Shown: piece after piece, positions 15,937 to 19,224 of the stretch
How the letters are laid out: each line of letters begins with the position of its first letter
How positions within the stretch are numbered: position 1 is the first letter of the stretch
Source: an uncultured Clostridia bacterium
GTDB taxonomy: Bacteria > Bacillota > Clostridia > Monoglobales > Monoglobaceae
Direction of reading: 5' to 3'
Length of the DNA: 19,224 bases
Assembly (NCBI GenBank): GCA_945878965.1
Contig: CAMCUJ010000001.1
Coordinates: 1-19,224 of the forward strand
The notes under the pieces: model-generated
Databases searched by the model: none
The model's input: only the letters and a program-made list of their open reading frames with translations
What the model was told of the DNA's origin: nothing
Translations under genes and position numbers: made by a program

Positions 15937-15972
15937 TAATCTCGCATATATCGCATAAGAAAGATTGAGATA

Positions 15973-16009
15973 AGTATAGATATTATTAGATATAACTAAT
16001 ATTTATACT
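15973..16009 (+). other. 13-bp hairpin before rpoA
   Basis: Arms 15973-15985 and 15997-16009 pair over 13 positions with one G-T wobble and an 11-nt loop. The fold ends 9 nt before the rpoA ribosome site aggaggg (16019-16025). There is no T-run, so it is probably an RNA processing, stability or translation element. Confidence 0.5.
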
Positions 16010-16031
16010 GATTAGAATAGGAGGGCCAACT

Positions 16032-16982
16032 ATGATAGAAATTGAAAAGCCTAAAGTTGAGTGTGTTGAAATTTCCGACGATGAAAGATACGGAAAATTT
16101 GTTGTTGAACCGCTTGAAAGAGGGTATGGAACAACGCTTGGCAATTCGCTGAGAAGAGTATTGTTATCATCGCTTCCCGGCGTTGCGGCAACTTCTGTTA
16201 AAATTGATGGAGTTCTTCATGAATTTTCAACAATTCCGGGAGTAAAAGAGGATGTTACGGAAATAATTCTTAACATAAAGAAGTTGGCATTAAAGCTGCA
16301 CTCAGACGGTCCAAAGACTATCTATATAAATCACGAAGGCGAAGGCGAGGTTTGCGCCGGTGACATACAGTGTGATTCGGATGTTGAGGTTATCAATCCG
16401 GATTTGCATATTGCTACACTTAATACCGATGCAAGACTTTACATGGAGATTACAATAGATAAGGGAAGAGGTTATGTATCTTCTGATACTAACAAGGCTA
16501 TTATGCAGCCGGTAATCGGAGTAATTCCTGTGGATTCTATTTATACTCCGGTAACAAAAGCTAATTATACTATTGAGAATACTCGAAGAGGTCAGATAAC
16601 TGACTATGACAAGCTTACGCTTGAGGTATGGACAGACGGAACAATCAATCCGCATGATTCTGTCAGTCTTGCGGCAAAGATTATTACAGAACATCTTAAT
16701 CTGTTTGTTGAGCTTTCCGAATGTGCAACTAACGCTGAGATTATGGTTGAGAAGGAAGAGAATAAGAAGGAGAAGGTTCTTGAAACAACAATTGAAGAGC
16801 TTGACTTATCTGTTCGTTCATATAACTGTTTAAAGCGTGCATCTATCAATACAGTACAGGATTTATTAACACGTTCTGAAAATGATATGATGAAGGTAAG
16901 AAATCTTGGTCGTAAGTCACTTGAGGAAGTTATAGCGAAGCTTGCAGCGATGGGACTCTCTTTAAAGAACGATGAGGATTAA
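16032..16982 (+). CDS. rpoA: RNA polymerase alpha subunit
   Basis: RpoA (316 aa) dimerises to start RNA polymerase assembly; its C-terminal domain binds UP elements and regulators. The N-terminal domain (1 to about 230) has [20 protein letters not shown] and [19 protein letters not shown] plus [21 protein letters not shown] Glu/Lys-rich linker (about 235-250) leads to the C-terminal domain with [20 protein letters not shown] and [16 protein letters not shown]. Length is normal. The ATG follows aggaggg. rplQ follows after 104 nt. Confidence 0.98.
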   Translation: MIEIEKPKVECVEISDDERYGKFVVEPLERGYGTTLGNSLRRVLLSSLPGVAATSVKIDGVLHEFSTIPGVKEDVTEIILNIKKLALKLHSDGPKTIYINHEGEGEVCAGDIQCDSDVEVINPDLHIATLNTDARLYMEITIDKGRGYVSSDTNKAIMQPVIGVIPVDSIYTPVTKANYTIENTRRGQITDYDKLTLEVWTDGTINPHDSVSLAAKIITEHLNLFVELSECATNAEIMVEKEENKKEKVLETTIEELDLSVRSYNCLKRASINTVQDLLTRSENDMMKVRNLGRKSLEEVIAKLAAMGLSLKNDED

Positions 16983-16991
16983 TTGAGATTA

Positions 16992-17066
16992 AGGATTTAA
17001 AATAAATCCTAAACATAGATACGACTTATTAGCCCACCATAAGGCGTACGGACAGAGACTGTGGGC
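16992..17066 (+). promoter_or_regulatory. rplQ leader hairpins
   Basis: Two stems lie in the rpoA-rplQ gap: AGGATTT/AAATCCT (16992-16998 with 17004-17010, 5-nt loop) and GCCCAC/GTGGGC (17032-17037 with 17061-17066, 23-nt loop). The second ends right at the only purine-rich stretch before rplQ, aggaagg (17067-17073 region), and may control access to it. Confidence 0.45.
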
Positions 17067-17086
17067 AGGAAGGCTGTGAAAAAGTT

Positions 17087-17428
17087 ATGGCACATCAGAG
17101 AAAGTTGGGCAGACCAACAGATCAGAGAATAGCTATGCTAAGAAACCTTACTACTTCTTTTCTTGAGAATGGAAGAATAGAAACTACAACTACAAGAGCT
17201 AAGGAAGTAAAAAAGTTAGCTGAAAAGATGATTACACTTGGAAAGAGAAACACACTACACACAAGACGTCAGGCTCTTTCTTTCATAACAAAAGAATCTG
17301 TTGTAGCTAAGCTGTTTGGCGAGATTGCACCAAAGTATGCAGAGCGTAACGGCGGCTACACAAGAATTATTAAGATAGGTCCAAGACGCGGTGACGCTGC
17401 GGAAATGTCTATTCTTGAGTTAGTGTAA
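17087..17428 (+). CDS. rplQ: 50S ribosomal protein L17
   Basis: L17 (113 aa) lies near the tunnel exit of the 50S subunit. The start [20 protein letters not shown] (with R/K-LGR motif), [20 protein letters not shown], and the C-terminal [20 protein letters not shown] with MSILELV are diagnostic. The ribosome site is weak and far from the ATG (aggaagg about 13 nt upstream), unlike the GGAGG sites of the neighbouring genes, which suggests translational control or coupling. It closes the ribosomal cluster; a terminator follows. Confidence 0.97.
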   Translation: MAHQRKLGRPTDQRIAMLRNLTTSFLENGRIETTTTRAKEVKKLAEKMITLGKRNTLHTRRQALSFITKESVVAKLFGEIAPKYAERNGGYTRIIKIGPRRGDAAEMSILELV

Positions 17429-17454
17429 TTTTGAATAATTAACTTAGTTAAATT

Positions 17455-17493
17455 AAGGGACTGTTTTGCGAATGGGCAGGGCGGTTCCTTTTT
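17455..17493 (+). terminator. rho-independent-type terminator after rplQ
   Basis: AAGGGAC (17455-17461) pairs with GTTCCTT (17484-17490, one G-T) and is followed by T's up to 17493. The 22-nt loop is large. Position 26 nt after the rplQ stop fits the end of the alpha cluster transcript. Confidence 0.6.
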
Positions 17494-17517
17494 GCATCTT
17501 TTCTGTCGTTTCGCACC

Positions 17518-17555
17518 AAAATTCAAGAGCATACTCGAGTATGCTCTTGAATTTT
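17518..17555. terminator. 38-bp perfect palindrome, likely bidirectional terminator
   Basis: The 19-nt arm 17518-17536 is the exact reverse complement of 17537-17555. Each strand ends the stem in a TTTT run, so it could terminate transcription from either side. It lies between rplQ and dprA, backing up the first terminator. A symmetric protein-binding site is the alternative. Confidence 0.6.
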
Positions 17556-17644
17556 AGCACATCTGACGAAAAATCTGATAGGCAATATACCCACTATAAC
17601 TAAATCAATATGTCCCCCGTATCTTAGGCGGCGGGTTCCACTTG

Positions 17645-17713
17645 ATTTTTTCGGCGGGAGTACCTTTTTCCCACCGAAAACGTTGAATAACGGCGCTCTG
17701 CGCCTTATTGAAT
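17645..17713 (+). repeat. structured tandem repeat, copy 1
   Basis: A 69-nt element that aligns without gaps to 17731-17799 (58 of 69 identical by my count; offset 86). It contains an imperfect first stem (17650-17659 with about 17668-17677) and a second hairpin AATAA-c-GGCGC, loop TCT, GCGCC-TTATT. Copy 2 keeps the second stem with two exchanged base pairs. I recognise no coding capacity in it and do not know the family. Confidence 0.65.
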
Positions 17714-17730
17714 TGTGGGGTATTGCCTTA

Positions 17731-17799
17731 ATTTTTTCAGTGGGAGTACCTTTTTTTCGCCGAAAACGTTGAATGACGCGGCTGTGCCGCTTATTGAAT
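17731..17799 (+). repeat. structured tandem repeat, copy 2
   Basis: Second copy of the 69-nt element. Its hairpin reads AATGA-c-GCGGC, loop TGT, GCCGC-TTATT: pairs two and three of the inner stem are swapped relative to copy 1 while pairing is kept. The first stem also keeps its shape through G-T wobbles. The copy ends about 37 nt before the dprA promoter. Confidence 0.65.
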
Positions 17800-17836
17800 G
17801 TATATGAAATTAATCAATAAAATTTATATAAAATTG

Positions 17837-17865
17837 TTGAAAGTTTGCATTTATTGTGTTAGAAT
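17837..17865 (+). promoter_or_regulatory. sigma-A-type promoter of dprA
   Basis: TTGAAA (17837-17842) and TAGAAT (17860-17865) are 17 nt apart, each with one mismatch to consensus. The start would be near 17872, leaving about 28 nt before the ATG at 17900. This argues against the longer reading that begins at 17798, because the promoter would lie inside it. Confidence 0.6.
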
Positions 17866-17899
17866 TAAGTTAAATAACTTAAAGCTTAGGGTGAGCAGT

Positions 17900-19216
17900 A
17901 TGGATGAGAATACAACGAAATTATATTATATGTGGCTTGGCACGGCTTGTAACTTTGAACCCGATCTTATTGATTTGTGCTACAGCAGTCAGATATATTC
18001 CGAAGATATACATACGTCAGATGTTTATAAAACTGATAAACAGATTAAGAGAGTTTTTGAAAATCGCAATGAGCTTCAAAATAAACTTGATAGGTCACAG
18101 TATAAAGGGCGAATAAATTTAAATGTTTCCTTGTCTGAAGCAGAAAAGATTTTAAAAGACTGCGAAAAACAAAATATTAATATTATAACTATTGGAAGTA
18201 AGCATTATCCCGACAGATTGAGAAATATATACTGTCCTCCAAGGTTTTTATTTGTAAAAGGCGATATTACAGGAGTTGATGATGTTCTCGGGATTTCCAT
18301 TGTCGGCACAAGAACTGCAACTCCGTCGGGAATAACTACCGCTGAGAAGATTTCCTATGAGCTTTCCGAAAAGGGCGTTATAATAACAAGCGGAATGGCA
18401 GTTGGCATTGATGCCGCTGCACATAGAGGCGCAATAAGCAGCGGCGGAAGAACCTTTGCGGTTCTTGCGGGTGGTGTGGATATAGTTTATCCGGCGGTAA
18501 ACAGGGATATTTATGAAATGATTTGTGAAACCGGTGCAATTATTTCGGAACGTCCTCCACACTGTATAGGGCAACCAAGATTTTACAAAGAGAGAAACAG
18601 AATAATTACAGGACTTTCTCTCGGAGTTTTGTTTGTTGAAGGTGCAGAAAGCAGTGGAACTTCGATTTCTTCAAGGCTGGCTTTTGAAAATGACCGTGAT
18701 ATATTTGCTGTACCCAATGATATTAATATTGTTCAATCTCAGCTTCCGAACAGACTTATAACCGAAGGTGCTGTTTTAGTCAGAAATTCTGAGGATATAC
18801 TTAATCAATATACTTATATTTATCCAAGTCTTGCTTCAAATAATGCTTCTATAAAAAATAAGATTAAAGATATATTCGGTAAAATGCGAACGGCTAAAAA
18901 ACCTAAGAACGTTCAGAAAAATAAATCCAAAAGTAATCCTGTTCATAATGAACAAAGCAACACAGGAAAAAATGAAAATGATAAAACCGATTTGATAAAT
19001 CAGTTCTATGAGAGCGAAAAGTTTAAAAGTCTTTCCGATGATGATAAAAATATAGTAAAGTATATTGCAACTTGCGGAGAAAACGGCGTTATTGCTGATG
19101 ATATTACTGAAAATTTAGGTATTTCAGCAAATGAGCTTAATTCAAAGCTTATGATATTGCAGATTAACCAAGTACTTACTCAGCGAGGCGGAGGAAGGTT
19201 ATTTTTGAAGTTATGA
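17900..19216 (+). CDS. dprA: DNA-processing protein DprA/Smf
   Basis: DprA (438 aa) binds single-stranded DNA entering during transformation and loads RecA; it is also common in species not known to transform. The Rossmann-like core (about 90-300) shows YPDRLRNIYCPPRFLFVKGD, then VGTRTATPSG (135-144), SGMAVGIDAAAHRGAI (164-179) and ERNRIITGLS (231-240). A Lys/Asn/Ser-rich linker (about 335-390) leads to a C-terminal winged-helix-like domain (about 397-438). The N-terminal 80 residues are divergent. The ATG at 17900 follows agggtga; codon use is less biased than in the ribosomal genes. Confidence 0.93.
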   Translation: MDENTTKLYYMWLGTACNFEPDLIDLCYSSQIYSEDIHTSDVYKTDKQIKRVFENRNELQNKLDRSQYKGRINLNVSLSEAEKILKDCEKQNINIITIGSKHYPDRLRNIYCPPRFLFVKGDITGVDDVLGISIVGTRTATPSGITTAEKISYELSEKGVIITSGMAVGIDAAAHRGAISSGGRTFAVLAGGVDIVYPAVNRDIYEMICETGAIISERPPHCIGQPRFYKERNRIITGLSLGVLFVEGAESSGTSISSRLAFENDRDIFAVPNDINIVQSQLPNRLITEGAVLVRNSEDILNQYTYIYPSLASNNASIKNKIKDIFGKMRTAKKPKNVQKNKSKSNPVHNEQSNTGKNENDKTDLINQFYESEKFKSLSDDDKNIVKYIATCGENGVIADDITENLGISANELNSKLMILQINQVLTQRGGGRLFLKL

Positions 19217-19224
19217 TTTACGGA

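Noticed and set aside
17798..17899. Longer dprA reading from ATG 17798
   Set aside because: The extra 34 residues have no family match and the likely promoter (17837-17865) lies inside them; ATG 17900 has the better context.
1..19224. tRNA, rRNA, CRISPR arrays, insertion sequences
   Set aside because: No cloverleaf, no regular spacer-repeat array, no transposase or terminal repeats were seen in any gap.

Overview
The window is one long, co-directional (+ strand) run of translation genes in the S10-spc-alpha order, followed by a competence-type DNA-processing gene. Low GC, strong GGAGG Shine-Dalgarno sites, zinc-type S14, an adenylate kinase with a four-Cys zinc lid, a KOW RNA-binding protein between map and infA, and rpsD inside the alpha cluster (S13-S11-S4-rpoA-L17) all point to a Firmicute of class Clostridia. 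I suspect an Oscillospirales/Ruminococcaceae-like gut lineage, but nothing here fixes the genus.

Layout. 1-450: no gene; a good sigma-A-type promoter (-10 at 134-139) and a roughly 300-nt structured leader. 451-5673: S10 cluster (rpsJ, rplC, rplD, rplW, rplB, rpsS, rplV, rpsC, rplP, rpmC, rpsQ). 5723-11466: spc cluster (rplN, rplX, rplE, rpsN, rpsH, rplF, rplR, rpsE, rpmD, rplO, secY). 11467-11796: unit boundary with hairpins and a new promoter. 11797-14053: adk, map, a KOW protein and infA. 14078-17428: a promoter, then rpmJ, rpsM, rpsK, rpsD, rpoA, rplQ. 17429-17899: terminators, a 38-bp perfect palindrome, a tandem pair of structured repeats and a promoter. 17900-19216: dprA.

Functionally the genes make 25 ribosomal proteins plus the machinery directly linked to them: the SecY channel for membrane insertion, initiation factor IF-1, N-terminal methionine removal (map), adenylate balance (adk) and the RNA polymerase alpha subunit. 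dprA belongs to DNA uptake/recombination and has its own promoter.

No new protein system is visible; the coding part is an ordinary, highly expressed housekeeping locus. The less explained material is non-coding: long structured gaps before rpsJ, rpsH, rpsM, rpoA and rplQ (candidate ribosomal-protein autoregulatory leaders), an inverted repeat over the -35 of the rpmJ promoter, and two tandem copies of a 69-nt element whose hairpin shows two compensatory base-pair exchanges, which suggests a selected RNA structure. No tRNA, rRNA, CRISPR array, insertion sequence or minus-strand gene was recognised.
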